From Pestalotiopsis fici W106-1 (lineage: Eukaryota; Ascomycota; Sordariomycetes; Amphisphaeriales; Sporocadaceae), in contig NW_006917091.1 in assembly GCF_000516985.1 (NCBI RefSeq), positions 492,285 through 556,284 of the forward strand: a stretch of DNA of 64,000 bases, in the 5' to 3' direction. This document shows, piece after piece, positions 1 through 13,108 of the stretch (positions are counted from its first letter, which is position 1; the number at the start of each line of letters is the position of its first letter). The position numbers and the translations under genes were made by a program. Under the pieces are notes generated by a model that ran no database searches, was not told where the DNA came from, and was given only the letters and a program-made list of their open reading frames with translations.

Positions 1-778
1 AAGAAACAAGTACTGCTGGGCTTGGAGTCATGTGATTTGTCTTCTGATCGATGTTGACGGGTACCTGGATTTCGGCGCGTGCCGAGGGCTTGGTGCTAAA
101 TTTGACGCGTGTGGCGCCAAGAGTTTCTTTGTGACGCCGCTCGTTGAAGGAAGCGAACACATGTCATTCTTTCCTCCAAGGATGTCTGCCTGTATGACCC
201 CCAAACCAAGTTCGCTGTGAGGAAGGAAAAAAAAAAAGGATAAAGACACGACATTGGTGCCAAGCTAACCGCCAAGACTGTAATACATAGATTCAATGCA
301 AGGCTCTGTGCACGTCAGCATGAGTGTGACGAATGAAGAAACGATCGAGGCTTTCTGTGGCAGCTTTGCCACAGCCACAAGACTTGGTATCGGTAACACA
401 TCAGCAATTTGCCAATCAACACCTGCTCCTAAGCTGGGTGTGTAGTGCCTGCATGATACCATGCCTTACCACCCGCATTCCGCGTGCTGCTCTTCGAAAG
501 TTCTTCCCTCAAACGGCGCAGCGGGCGGTTTGGGGGCCGCAGGCAATCAACCCCTCTTGCTCCTAGTTCTATTTCGGGCTCCAGGTCTCACGCGTATTCC
601 GTGCTGATGTCTTAGGCTCGCTTACTCACACTCATACACAAGTGAATTTTCGTCAGGCAGTGAACACAGGGACATTGTGTCGGCCATTCGACGATTTCCC
701 TAGTTTCAGACTCTTTCTATCTTATGTATCATATTTCTATATCATAACGCCAAGGGATTCCTTCATCACGACAACAAA
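1..778. other. 5' edge, no gene recognised
   Basis: I see no coding region I can support here. The open frames are short (under 80 codons), overlap on both strands and match no family I know. The last part, just before the ATG at 779, is AT-richer with CT runs and is probably the promoter and 5' leader of the downstream membrane-protein gene. Confidence 0.5.
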
Positions 779-2144
779 ATGGCTAACGTGACTGCCGCCG
801 GGTTCCTCGACTCGCCGGCTCTTACGCCTCCAGATGGAGTTATACCCAACTTTTCAAATCCACCAAACATGAATGATTATGCATTTGCGACCCTTTGGAT
901 ATGTGCGTCTCTTTCCAGCATCGTGGTTGCTCTTCGCATTTACACACGATTCTTCCTCCTCAAGAGTCCACATCTTGGAGACTGTATGTATCCATGATTT
1001 GTCGAAATGCAATCACGCTAGATCCTAACCGAAACTAGATGTCCTCGTTATAGCTTGGGTTCGTATCAAGCACAACTGCCTTAAAGGGCACGGCACTAAG
1101 TATAGAAAACCAGGCGTTATATCTAACAGAAATCGGCTTTATCTACAAAGTAGGTGAGAAACCTGGCCTTTTTGTTCACCAGTGGGATATACGAGTCCGC
1201 GATCTCCCGGATTTCTTGCATGTAGGTTCACACCCTCTCATGGCAACCAGCTCTGGCGCATCAGTTGTACTGAGTTCACGTACCAGTTATCCTTCCTGGC
1301 CACCGAGCTATTCATTGCATTTTCTTCAATGATTAAAACGGCAATCTGCTTGGAATGGCTTCATCTATTCTGCCCTACAGGGCATCACAACTTTGTGTTC
1401 TGGGCCAGCTGGCTCGTATTATGGGTTAATGCGATCCTTTGTGTCATCACCACGATTTTGGATAACATTGCCTGCACCCCGTATGAGCGGAAGTGGAACA
1501 TACTCTTGCCTGGCTCATGCAACCGTATTGACACCCCAACACTCTTCATGATTAACGGCACTTTCAACCTAGTTATCGATGTCGCCATCTTTATTATACC
1601 GCAGAAGACCATTTGGTCGCTGAATCTGCCCGCCAGAATGAAGTTGGGCACCTCCACTGTGTTTGCTATCGGTTTGTTCGCATGCGGCGCCGCAGCCGGC
1701 CGCCTAATCATGACTATCAAGACCGCCACTTCCAAGCCTGTGGGCGACATTACGTATAGCTTTTCTCCAGTTGTTGTCTGTGGTCTCGTCGAAGGCCTCT
1801 GCGGAATCCTGGTATTATGCTTGCCAGCGCTTCCCAAGCTCTTTGGTGCCATGAACGCTGCCCAGATAATCGTCTCAATCAGGTCGTGGTCACCCATCAC
1901 GCGCCTGCAACGCAGCAAGGAGGACCCGCAGACATTGTGGCCCAGCTCCCATGAGTTCCAGCACATAAACAGACCTGGCTCGCAATCGCCCTCCAAGGAA
2001 TCAGGCGACCCGAAGCATATCACGTACGATAGCTATCCACGGCTTGAGACGGCAATTCTACGGACAACAAGTTTCGGCGCCGAGGAGTCTTATGATGTTG
2101 ACGTTGCTAAAAGAATTCACCAGACCCGGCACCCCTGGTTTTGA
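779..2144 (+). CDS. PTH11-like rhodopsin-domain integral membrane protein
   Basis: Predicted seven-helix plasma-membrane protein of the fungal rhodopsin-domain (PTH11-like, DUF3468-type) family, whose members are candidate receptors for surface or chemical cues. Proposed exons are 779-983, 1039-1058, 1114-1221 and 1275-2144 (400 aa). The joins restore the family signature: helix 1 with RIYTRFF, then GDYVLVIAW, then ALYLTEIGFIYKVG and HQWDIRVRDLP, followed by hydrophobic helices with a FTYQLSFLATELF-type segment. The C-terminal tail (about the last 110 residues) is hydrophilic and Ser/Pro-rich, hence probably cytosolic. The donors at 984 and 1222 (GTATGT, GTAGGT) are ordinary, whereas 1059 (GTTCGT) is weak. 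The third acceptor could also be 12 nt further on, which keeps the frame. A related gene lies at the other end of the window on the opposite strand. Family sure; exact exon 2-4 borders moderately sure. Confidence 0.8.
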
Positions 2145-2247
2145 CAAGAGAATCAGGAAGAATTGGAAATATGCAACAAAGCGCATCGTCACGGACTGTA
2201 AGACAAAAGCTTTGCAACTATGTACCAAGACTTCGCCAAGTCACTGT

Positions 2248-2539
2248 TTACACGCCTCTGTCTTGCAACGCCGATCGCAAAGTTGCTAAAAAGTCTACAA
2301 CATGATTTGGTCCAATCATCGTATAACGTGCGCCACCGACCTCGTGGAATCGCGGCTCGGATGTGCAAAAGTCTCTCCATTTGCTCAAATGATTATTGAT
2401 CCATTCGTCCCTGTTTGGAGCAGCAGCTTTCAGCAGGGTAGCATAGAAGACATCCAGGCGAGATATATTTCCAGTGGGATCATAGTCCGTGGCCACATGC
2501 GGCAAGTCATATGCCACATTTGTCCAGCGAATCATGAGA
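2248..2539 (-). pseudogene. 3' end of a polyketide-synthase-type thioesterase, truncated
   Basis: The minus strand encodes about 97 residues ending in a normal stop. They resemble the C-terminus of a thioesterase domain of a fungal polyketide or peptide synthetase: a DVFYAT segment, then an HLSKWRDF segment, then GARYTMIGPNHVVDF with the usual catalytic-His neighbourhood changed (R-Y where H-Y/F is typical), then LRSALQDRG as the final helix. The upstream part, which should lie to the right, is missing. The reading frame runs into a RIP-mutated 260-bp terminal repeat at 2540 and no synthase sequence is seen beyond the element at 21968. This stretch itself is not AT-rich. I read it as the surviving tail of a gene cut by a transposon or rearrangement. 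The match is from remembered motifs, so the family call is moderate. Confidence 0.5.
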
Positions 2540-2799
2540 TGGGGAACAAAAACCAAACCAAACCAACCCCCACCTAAGACGGATAGCCGTAAGGCTATAG
2601 CCTTTATATGGTTTTTGATTAAATAGCATATAAAATTTTAAAATATATGGAAATAGTTTTGATTAAGAAAACGATAGGTTATAGTCCTATATATTAAACG
2701 TAACGAAAAATAAAGGTTTATAAGTCCCGAAAGGACTTATAAAGCTATTTTAAGCTAAGCCTTTATAGCTATTTTTAATAAGTATTTTTAGCACTTTTA
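2540..2799 (-). repeat. Left 260-bp terminal repeat of the outer element
   Basis: Begins TGGGGAACAAA and ends GCACTTTTA; the right copy ends GCACCCCCA, so the original unit had TGGGG...CCCCA inverted tips. The two copies align over 260 bp with differences that are almost all C/T or G/A transitions. Two stem-loops are visible: ATAGCC-GTAA-GGCTAT at 2583-2598 and TAAGTCC...GGACTTA at 2721-2739. Confidence 0.85.
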
Positions 2800-5700
2800 T
2801 ATTAAATCTTTTTTAAGGCTATTTATTAAGCCTTTTAATAATAATATTATAAATTAATAATAGCGGTATTATATTATTTATTTTTTTTTATTTATATTAA
2901 ATGCTATAATTTAATTATTATTAATTTTTTAAGCATTTTTTATCGCTTGTTATTCCGTATCGGTAATAGGCTATTTGCTTATTTTTTTATTTATAACCGC
3001 TATATATTTTTTAAATTTTTTTTATTTATTTTATCTTTATATATAATATAATAATAATCGATACGTAATATTTTAATTAATATCCCTTTTTTATATATAT
3101 AAAGTCGATTAATGCTTACCGTTAATATTTCGGAGGCAAGGAGGAAGGTATTTAAAAAGATAAAAATTAAATATTATAATTAAAGTATCGATAACGATTT
3201 TTTTCCTTTTTTTTAATTTATATTTATAGCCGGCAAAATTATAAATTAAATAAAGGCAAAAAAAAAAGGCTCGGAGGTAAAGGATTTAATTTTAAGCCTA
3301 ATTAAAAAAATAAATAAAAAATAATAAGCAAAATTAACCCTTTTTTTTAATAAACTTTTTTAAATATTTTTTTAGCTTTTTTTTAAATTAAAAGACGGTA
3401 TTTTTAAAAAAAAAAGGAGGTTTGCGGTTTTAAGCTTTTATTAGGTTAAAAGCAGCTCGGTATTAAGGTTAGATATATTTATATATAATATCGTAAATAG
3501 GACCGGTAATCGTATTATATAAATTGTATATTATTTCCGAATAATTATAATATTTTAAGCGTATAAAATTTTAATTAATCCCTAAATATCGAATATATAA
3601 ATTTATTTATAGCCGTTTAATATTAGGTATAAAATATTAGTTTTTTTTTAATACGGATAACGGGTTATATAAAAGTCGGGAAAACCAATTTATTACTTTT
3701 AGGCTATAAAATTAGGAATTAGGTTATCGAAAAATTTTAATTAAATTAGCGCGGGCAGGATAAAAGCCGGATTTAATAAATTTAAATTTTTTTTATTATT
3801 TCTAAATTTAGTTAAAAAGGACTTTCGCTTTTCCTTTATAAAAGCTAGAATTATTATTATCGATAATATATAAACGTCGGTAACTAAAATTAACTAATCC
3901 GCTAATTTAATAATTATTAATATTTTAATTAGCAGCTTTTTATATATACGGTATATTGCTAATTAAAAAAAAATATTTTGTATTTATATTTTTAATATTT
4001 TATTAATATTATATAAATAAGCGATTTATTATAATATTTTCGGGAAAATAAGCGATTATTTTAATTATAAGCTTTATTACGATTTTATTATATAGGTCCT
4101 AATAATAATATATAAGTAATTTAAAAATAATAATTATTTCGTTATTATTAGCTTATATATATTCGCTTATTTTTTTAATTAATAATACTAGATTTTTAAT
4201 AATAAATCTTTAATCGCGCTTAGGAATTTATTCCGGAGGTTTAGCATATTATTTAATTAATAAATTAATAGCCGTTATCGAATTATTTTTATATTTAATA
4301 AAATTTATTATATTCGAATAAGCGGGTATTAAATATATAAATAATTTAAAGTTATTAAGCTTATTAGGTAAGCTATTTTCGCTTTAATTAATATAAAATA
4401 AATAAATTATTTTAAATAAATTATGCAATTCTTTTTCGTTTGCCTAATAAACCGCTAATATTTAAATAAAATATAAAAAATCCGATTTAAATAGTTATTT
4501 AAATTTTTTAGCTTTTAAATAATTATCGGCTTTATATTTATTTATATTAGGTATTTAAGGTTTTAGCCGAAAAAAAATATAATTAGCAGGTCGTAAGCTT
4601 ACGGAGGTATTTAAAAAATAAAAGGTATTTAGAAAATAAATAAGTGCTATAGCTAATAATCGCGGAATATATTAATTAAGCTTAAAATAATAAAAATAAT
4701 ATTAGCTTAAATAAAAAAAGGAAGGGCGAAATCTAGAAATAAAGGTTAAAAAAAAAATAAGTAGGCAAAAAAAAAAAAAAAAGAAAAAGATTTTTATAAT
4801 AAATAATTTATAGTATAATAATAAATCTAATTTATATACTTTTTACCGTAATTACCGTAAATAAATTATAACCTGCTTTTAGAAAATACGCAAATTATTT
4901 ATTTATAAATAGAGCTCGGGCCCCCCTTTAATTAATTATAAAATATTATATTTATATATACTTTTTTTTTTTTATTTATTATTATAATTATAACCCGAAT
5001 AGCAAAATTAATATTATTTTCCTATTTATTTAATTAAATTAATTTATTTTTTTCTTTTTATTTAAAATATTATTAAAAAACTCTAAAAAAAAAAGGAAAG
5101 GCAAAAAGCTCGAAAAGCTATTTCTTTTTTTTTTTGCGATTATATTATTTATTTTCGCATTTATTATATTAAAAAGCCTAATTAGGCCGATTTTATTAAG
5201 GGCTTCGAAGCTTTTATTTTTTATCGCGACCGGAGCTATATTAACGTTTTTGCCGGTTATCCTAATATTAGCAGTTTATTAAAATATAACGGTTTATATC
5301 GAAATTCGGAGCCTTTTAAATTAAAAAAGCCTTTCGAAAACCGTAATTTTATATATAACGTTTAGCTATTTTTTAATTTTAATTTTATCTTATTTAGTCG
5401 CTTTTTATTTAAATATCCCGAAAACCCTAAATATATTAGCCTCCGTAATAATCCTTAAATATCGAATTATTTCCTAGCTAAATAAAAAAATTGCGATTAT
5501 AATTTTAATTAATTTTTTTTAAATATTAAGCAGTTACCCGCTTTTTTTTTATAATTTTTTATATACCTATTATCGAATTTATATATGCTTTTAGCCGAAT
5601 TTAATCGTCGGTAGCTTTTATATTAATTTTTTAATTTAAAATCTTTTTTATTACCGAATATATTATATTCGGAAAAAAAAATTTTAATATTTTTTAGTAT

Positions 5701-6771
5701 TTTATTTTTTTAAAAAAAATTATATCGCTATAAATTAACGAAACCGAAAATAAAAACCTAAAGCGGGATTTAATAATTTACGAAGTAAATATTCCGGTAT
5801 AAGCCTAATTATAAAAAGCAATATTCGGCTAATTTATTTAAATATTTAAATACTTAATAATTTTAATTTATAAAGGTTTTATTAAAAACCGCTATTTTCG
5901 TTAAAAGATTATTAATTAAAAATTTTAAATAATTATATATATAAATATTATTATAATAAAATTTCTAAATCGTAGCAAATTTAAAAAAAATTATCGCGTA
6001 TATCCGTTATTCGCAAAAATTAATAATAGCTCGTTATACGGTCGTATCCTTTATTAAATTTTTCGAAAACCTATAAAAATATTTGGTTTTTTTATATAAA
6101 TATACGGAAAAAAAAAATAGTTTTTTGCTCCGCGTATAAAACCTATTTTTAATTAGCAAAATTTTAATATAATCGTAAAAAAGCTCGTATAGGAATATAT
6201 CCGTTTTTAGGTTATCGATTTATATTAAGATTTTTAAAAAATTAATATAGCAATTATATTATAAATATTATAATATATAATTACGAGTTTTAATATAATT
6301 AATTTAACGCTTTACGTATTTTGTTTTTTCGTCGCAAAAAAAGCAATTTAAATAATTCGAATAATTTAATATTAATTCGGTTTAAGGGAAAATAGTTTTA
6401 AAAATTGCAAAAAGCTATAAATAAAATATACGGAAAAAGGAACTAAATATAATATAAAAAGTTAAAAAAAAAAGTTATAATAAAAGTCGTATATATTTAA
6501 TAATAATTAAAACGATTATATAATAAGGGAAAAAGGTTTCGCGTATTAATTTTAGCTTATAATCTCGGTATTTTATTATATTAAAATAAAATAAAACTTC
6601 GTAAATAAAAAATATAAATAAAGCAATATAAAAAAAAATATAATAAAAAGTATTAAAAAAAATAATTTTATATTTAACCTAAATATTATTAAATATTTAA
6701 TTAAGGAATTTAAATATTAATATTTATATCCGATATATCGTTAATAATTTTCCTTTAATTTAATATTTTTT
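2800..6771. other. Unassigned RIP-mutated sequence inside the outer element
   Basis: About 4 kb of AT-rich, stop-riddled DNA. I could not read a protein family on either strand. It lies beyond the 3' end of the minus-strand integrase relic and before the left 260-bp repeat. A short GC-richer island near 4911-4926 (GAGCTCGGGCCCCCC) stands out. It could be a 3' non-coding region, an extra ORF or a third nested element. Confidence 0.5.
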
Positions 6772-6929
6772 CCCCGGCACGTTACATTATTTATTTAGTT
6801 TATAATCAAATAACCGGAATATTTCGTAATAATAATTTAGCCTTATAATTTGCCGTTATCCGAAAGAAACTTTTAGTTATAGCTATTATCTAATAGTTTT
6901 ATTTAAGGTTATCGGCCTTTTAAAATCCT

Positions 6930-9900
6930 TTTTTATTTTTATAGAATTTTTTTAGTAATCGACTAAAAAAGGATCTTTTTAATTCCGTACCGTCGACTTT
7001 TTCTAATACGTATAAAAATTTATTAAAAATAAACTTAATTAAATACGGCCCTTTCTAATAATATTTAAATTTTTATGCTTTTAATTTATCGATATATTTA
7101 AAAAAATTATATATAATAACTAAATTTCCGATATATAATAGCGTATTCTTTTATAATAAAATACGTTTTTTAAATATTAAATGCGCAATTTACTCCCGAT
7201 AATCCCGGATAATTTATTTAATTTTAATTAAATCCGCCTTTAATTTTATAAGCATTTTAATACGGTTTTTTAATATTTTATTTTTTAATATATAAAAGTC
7301 CTATTTAAAAATCTTTTACGTAAATATAGCCGATTCGAAAGGAAGAATTAGGTAATATCCGTATATAAAAAAAAAAGGCGAATACCCGGTATAAAATCGT
7401 ATCGAAATCTAATTAATAAATATAGCGAATAAAAAAGCTTTACTTTAACTAATACTTAACCTTTTTATAATAATCGAAAATATTTTAGCAATCGGTATAT
7501 AATTTATTTTAATTAATTTTTAATTTTAAAAAATATAAAAAAAATTTATACGCAAATTAATTATAAAATTATTAATAAATTTAATTAATTCTTTTTTATT
7601 TTCCGACCCGCCGTTTATTTTTAATCGTAATAGTATTCCGTATTTTAGGATAATTTTCCGGATAATAAAATCTTTAATTAAAGCCAAATTAATTATATTT
7701 AAGGCTTTAGTTTTAAAATATTTATAAAAAGCGTCCCTAGCTTTTATAATAGCGGTTTTTTTATAATATAACCTTAAAAATTAAATATTTATAACCTATT
7801 TTATAAAAATATTTAAAGGTTTAGAAAATTAAAAAAAGTTATATTTTTTTCTTTTCGTCGTAAATTAGCAAATTATATAAAATTTAATTACGTCGGTAAT
7901 ATTATCGAATATTTTTAGCTAATAGTATAATGCTAATACCGATTTATAAATAATATTACGTTTACGATATTTTCCTTATTTATAAGCTTAAATAATAATA
8001 TATATTCGTTTATTTTAATTATTAAATATTCGTTTATAACTTTTAAAGCTAAAAGGTTTTTTTTAAAATATACCGTTTTAAAAAGTATATTTTAGCGCGG
8101 CTTTTTTAAACCTTATATATTTTTTAAATCTTATTTATAAAAATTCGCCTATAATAAAATATTTAATAATATTAAAATAAAACTAAAAATAAGCGTTATT
8201 ATTAACGATTGTTTTTATACCGTTTTAATTATTATTTAAAATATTAAACGCAATTATTAAAATATTTAGTTTTATATTTAAAAATTTATCTAAATTTTTT
8301 TTTAAATATTATTATTTTCGTCGGAAGGTTTAAGCGGCTTACGGGATAATATATTTATAGCAATATAAAACTTCCTAAATATATAGCGGATTTTAAAATC
8401 GAAATTATTAATTTAAGCTAATTATTTTATAATTAATACGCCGGGCAAATCGTTCGAATTATTATTAATCTGCGCGATTAGCATTTAAGCGTCGGTTTTA
8501 ATTATAAACCGAATACCGTATAAATAATTTTTTAATTTTCGCAATATTTTTAAAAAGGTACGATATTTTTTTTTCGTAATATCGTAATTTAATTCCGTAT
8601 TTTTTTAAATACCGCTTTTATATTAAATAGGTTTTTTTTTATCCTTAATAATATAAAATATAGCACTTTATTTAAAATTATTAATATTAATTAGGAAAAC
8701 AATAGTAATACCGTTCTTTTATTCGAATTTAGCGAAAATTAAAGCTTAAATAAAGGTATTTTTAAGCTAATTAATATTGGCTTTTTTTATATTTTTAAAA
8801 ATAAAAATTATTTTTTTGTGTAAAAATTTAATTAAAAATAAATTAATAATAATATAATTTATAATAAACGATTTAAAATATACCGTTAAGCCTAGGAAGT
8901 ATTAAATATTTAAAATATTATCGAAGTTTTTTTATTTTAGGATTTTAATTATTAAGGATTTTCCGGGTTTCCGTTTATAGGTATTATAAAAATATTTTAT
9001 TATTATTATAAAAAATTAATATTATTGCGTTTTCGTACCGCTAATAATAGCCCCGGCTAGCTTATAATTAATTAATATTTTATCGATATTAATTAAATAT
9101 TCGAAAACCTATTTTCGTATATTAAGGTATATTATTTTATTTTTTCCGGATTTTTTTTATAATAAAATAAAAAGCTTTTAATACTAATATTATTTATAAA
9201 ACTTTATATAATATCCGGTTTAAGGTTATATAAAAAATTTTTAAAAATTTTGCAAAAATAAATAATAAAATTAATAATACTTTAAAAAATAATTATTATA
9301 CGTAATAAGTTTAAAAAAATTATAAACGCTATTATATTTTTAGATTTAGGGTATAATATAATTTAATTATATTTAAAAAAAAGGTCGGCTATAATAATTA
9401 TCGTATAACTAGCTAAATTTTCTATAAAAATATCGCAATTATTAGGGATTTTAGCATTTTTTTTCGTAATAGTATTATATTTAATTACCGAATTAATTAA
9501 GCGAAAGCTATTATTTTTTTTTATAATTAAAAACTAAATATTTCGGTAAATATTATAATAAAATTTTATTATTTATATTAATCGCCTCGCTTTTAAAAGC
9601 TCGATTATTTTAGGTATTAAGGCTTTAGGTATAAGGATATTCTTTAATTATTAGGTTTTATAAAAAATAATCGGGATTTTATATAATAGCGTAATAATAT
9701 TTTTAATTTTGCCGTTTTTTATAAAGTCCTATATTAATATTTTTTTTTTAAATAAAATTTTAGAAAGCATTTATTTTTTTTAATTAGTTATATAAGGATT
9801 AATTTTATTAAGCTATTTATTTAGGCGTTTAGGAGTAAATCTGCTTTTTTTTATTAAATTAAATTATTTAGGTATAATTTTAAATAAAGGCCTTTTTGCA

Positions 9901-10850
9901 TTTTACGGTTTTATAGTTTTTAGAGCTTTGGCCTATTTATATTTTTTTTAATTTATATTTCCGGGAGGGATTTTACTTTTTTTAGGTTAATTATTAACGG
10001 ATATAATTTTTTTAAATTTAGGTTTATATATAATATTAATTTATCGCAAAATACGAGTTTTAATATCGACGGCCTCCTTATGCTTATATATAAATAAGGC
10101 ATTTAAAAATATAGCTAATTTTTTATCCGAAAACGATTTATAAACTATATTTTTTTAATTAAATTCGATATTATATAAAAATATAATATTTATAATTATC
10201 GGCGAAAAGCCTATAATTTAATATATAGTATTAAATAAGGGTTTTTTTAATAAATTAATTTGGATTTATACGTAATCCTCGTTAGCTAAAGGAGGCATTT
10301 TTTTTTTAACTTAATTATATATAATACTTTTAATAACGTTAATTTCGCGTATGGTTAGAATATTTAGGTTTAGGAGTATTTCGACGATTAAACCCGTTTT
10401 AAATATAGGTTTAGATTTCGTTAGGTCGTTAATACGCATTATAATTTTGCTATTTCCGAAAGCTATATTTCTAATTATATAGTTATTTTAAAAGCTTATA
10501 TTTATATAGGTAATTTAAATAAAGTTTATACCGAAAATTAATTTATTTTTTAATTCCGTATTAAGGATTATATATATTAGAAATATAATATTACGGTTAG
10601 CGATTTAAATTAGTTATTTAATTATATTAATTATATATATATTAGCTTTTTTTTTTAAAGCTTTGCATTTTTATATTATAACCTTTTATAAAAATAAAAT
10701 ATTTTTTTATATATTCGAGGTGGATAATGGAAATTTTGGTATTAGTATCGATTAATTTAATAATTATATTTTTTATATTAATAGGTTTAATATAAACGGT
10801 TATTTTAAGTAGCGGATTAATAAAATCCCTAGCATAAATAGTTGTAATTT
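6930..10850 (-). pseudogene. Ty3/Gypsy protease-RT-integrase relic (minus strand)
   Basis: Reading the minus strand through many stops, family motifs appear in the right order. Near 10760-10724 an aspartic-protease-like LIDTNTKISII is seen (Gly of the usual DTG changed to Asn). Near 9625-9380 there is reverse-transcriptase sequence with a KKNNSFRLIN core, as in the fungal Gypsy type whose RT starts with a K/R-rich YRLIN motif. Near 7180-6930 the integrase C-terminus has a KGPYLIK...DGTELKRSF...LLKKFY pattern. The order PR, RT, IN is that of Ty3/Gypsy. RIP has added stops (TGG and CAG to TAG/TAA) throughout. Gag, expected further right (10.85-12.59 kb and 20.2-21.7 kb), was not identified. Confidence 0.7.
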
Positions 10851-12586
10851 TAGGTAAGAAATTTATATTATAAATATCGATATAGCTACCGTATAATTAA
10901 ATATTATTAATTTAGGGTCCGTCGATAAAAAGTGTTTATATTTATAATTTTTATCCGTTTTAATTAATAGGAAAGCTAGCGCTAATCGTATTAATAAATA
11001 TAATTAAAGTAGTTTTTAAAAAAAATAAAAGTTTTAATTTAATAACGCCTTATTCGAAAAATATAATATTTCCGTATAATTTTAGTTATTTATATGCTTT
11101 AAAATATTAAAAGCCTTAATTAAGCCTTTTTTGCATTTAAGTACGAAATTTATTAGTTAAATATAAAAAATTAAAAGCGATTTATTTAAGAATTTTTTTA
11201 TTTTTTTATCGAAAAATTCCTGCTTAATATTAAATCGTTTTTTAAATTAGATTTAGGCTATTTTAGCTTTTTATTAAAAAGTAATGCTAGGCTTTGCTAT
11301 AGTATTTTAATTAACCGGTTTTTTAAATATTATTTTTATTTAATTAAATAAAAGAGTCGCGTTTTTATTCGTGGCCGTTTGCGAAAAAGGAGTATTGCTA
11401 CTTTATTTTAATATAGCATATATAATATTAATAATATTAAATTTATCCGGTTCGTAAATATAAACGATTTTTCGCTTTTTTATAATATTATATATTTTTA
11501 TTAAATATTTTTTTATTTATTTAATAGTATTCGAATTTATTATAAAAGGAGCAAGGCCTCCGTTAGGTAGCTCCTAATATCGGTATTTACCTATATTAAC
11601 TTAGCTTAGGTATTTAATTAATTAATTAAAAACTATAACCGAAATAACGTTAATTTATATATAAATATTATTAGCGGTATTTTTTTTTATAATTTTAATG
11701 CTTTTATTTATAGCTTTATTATTAATATTACGGCTAGCCCGTTTTAGGAAATATTCGGCTTTTATTATATAATATATAATAAAAGCGTTTTTATAATTTA
11801 GCATATAATAAGCGGCAGTAAGGCCGATATATTATTTAAACTTTTTGCATTAATTAACTAAATTTTAAGGTAATATTATATCCGAAAAGGAATTATCCGG
11901 ATTTATATAAAAATACTTTTTAACCTTAGAGTTATATAAAAAGAATTTATCGTCGTAAAATATCCGGCGTTTAATGCATTTTTAAATAAAATAATTAAAT
12001 TTATAAAAATAATAATTTACTAAAAAAAAGCTAGCTAATTAACTTTTTACCTTTTTTACCTAAGGCGACGGGGTAAATTTATAAATCGGGAAGCGTTTAT
12101 ATAAATTTAGATTTATTATAAAAACAGTATTAATAATATTTGCCTGCGGGTAAAATAATTTATCGCTTTAATTAAGGATTTTTTTAACTTTTTATAAAAT
12201 ATATAACTAAAATTTAATTATTTTTTTAATAAGCTATTTTATATTTTTATTATTTTTAAAAATATTATTAGTAATTTTAGTTATATTAATTTTAATATCG
12301 TTTAAAGGTTTATTAATAATAATAGCGGAATTAGCTAAGCTCCTAAAAATTCGAATATAAATAGCTTAGGTATTATATTTATTAATTTTAATTTCCGTAG
12401 CAGCCCATTTTTTAAATATATCCGTAATTTTAAAGTATTTGCGTTTAAAAAATTTATCGTATTCCTTAATAAAATATTATATTAAAATACCTTTTATAAT
12501 ATTTCGATTAATATATTTTAGCAGTTTTTTAGTTTTATTAAAATCGGCAGGCTTTTATTTAGCTTTTCGGAGTTTTAAAATACGAG

Positions 12587-12591
12587 CTTTA
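12587..12591. repeat. Left target-site duplication CTTTA
   Basis: CTTTA directly before the inner 5' LTR is repeated exactly at 20191-20195 after the inner 3' LTR. A 5-bp duplication is normal for Ty3/Gypsy integration. Confidence 0.9.
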
Positions 12592-13108
12592 TATTACGAA
12601 CATACACCCTTGCATAAAAACAAACAAATATGTTGGCGCTTAAGGAAAAAAGGGAAGGGCTTAGCACCAAAAGCCGGGAATAGGTTAAAACAGGAATTAT
12701 TATCCTTAATAATTGCTAGCTAGCTGCCTAATAGGATTATAATTTTGGCAATAATTTAAACGGTTAAATTATTAGGATTATTAAATTTTATTAATTTTAG
12801 GATTATAAAATCGGCTTAATATTATAATTTAAAGAATATTAATAAAAAAATAAATAAATATATATTATAAAAAGATTTCTTATATAAATAATTATTATTT
12901 TAATAATTAATTTAAATATTTATCTTACTTATAAATAAAGCATTTAATACGCTTTAATAACTATATTTATAAATTAATTCTATTACCTTTACCTTTAAAT
13001 ACTTATTGCTTAATACCTTTTCTTAAAATTACCGTTCCTTATTAATATAAACCTTAACACCTTTTATATTTTAGGTTTATTTTAAAAACCCGTAATATAA
13101 TCGTTATA
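12592..13108 (+). repeat. 5' LTR of the inner Gypsy element
   Basis: 517 bp, starting TATTACGAAC and ending CGTTATA. It aligns along its length with 19675-20190. Differences are nearly all transitions. This copy keeps more G and C at its start (CACCCTTGC, AAGGGAAGGGC) than the 3' copy, so RIP hit the two LTRs unequally. Confidence 0.92.

Noticed and set aside
1385..2023. 212-codon minus-strand frame
   Set aside because: Antisense shadow of exon 4 of the PTH11-like gene, which has clear family motifs on the plus strand.
6100..6700. Search for CRISPR-like or satellite arrays in the AT-rich block
   Set aside because: Low-complexity similarity everywhere, but no regularly spaced identical units; the apparent repetition is RIP-made AT richness.
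12439..12723. 94-codon plus-strand frame in the AT-rich block
   Set aside because: It runs across the border of the inner 5' LTR (12592), so it joins two unrelated elements; chance opening in less-mutated DNA.
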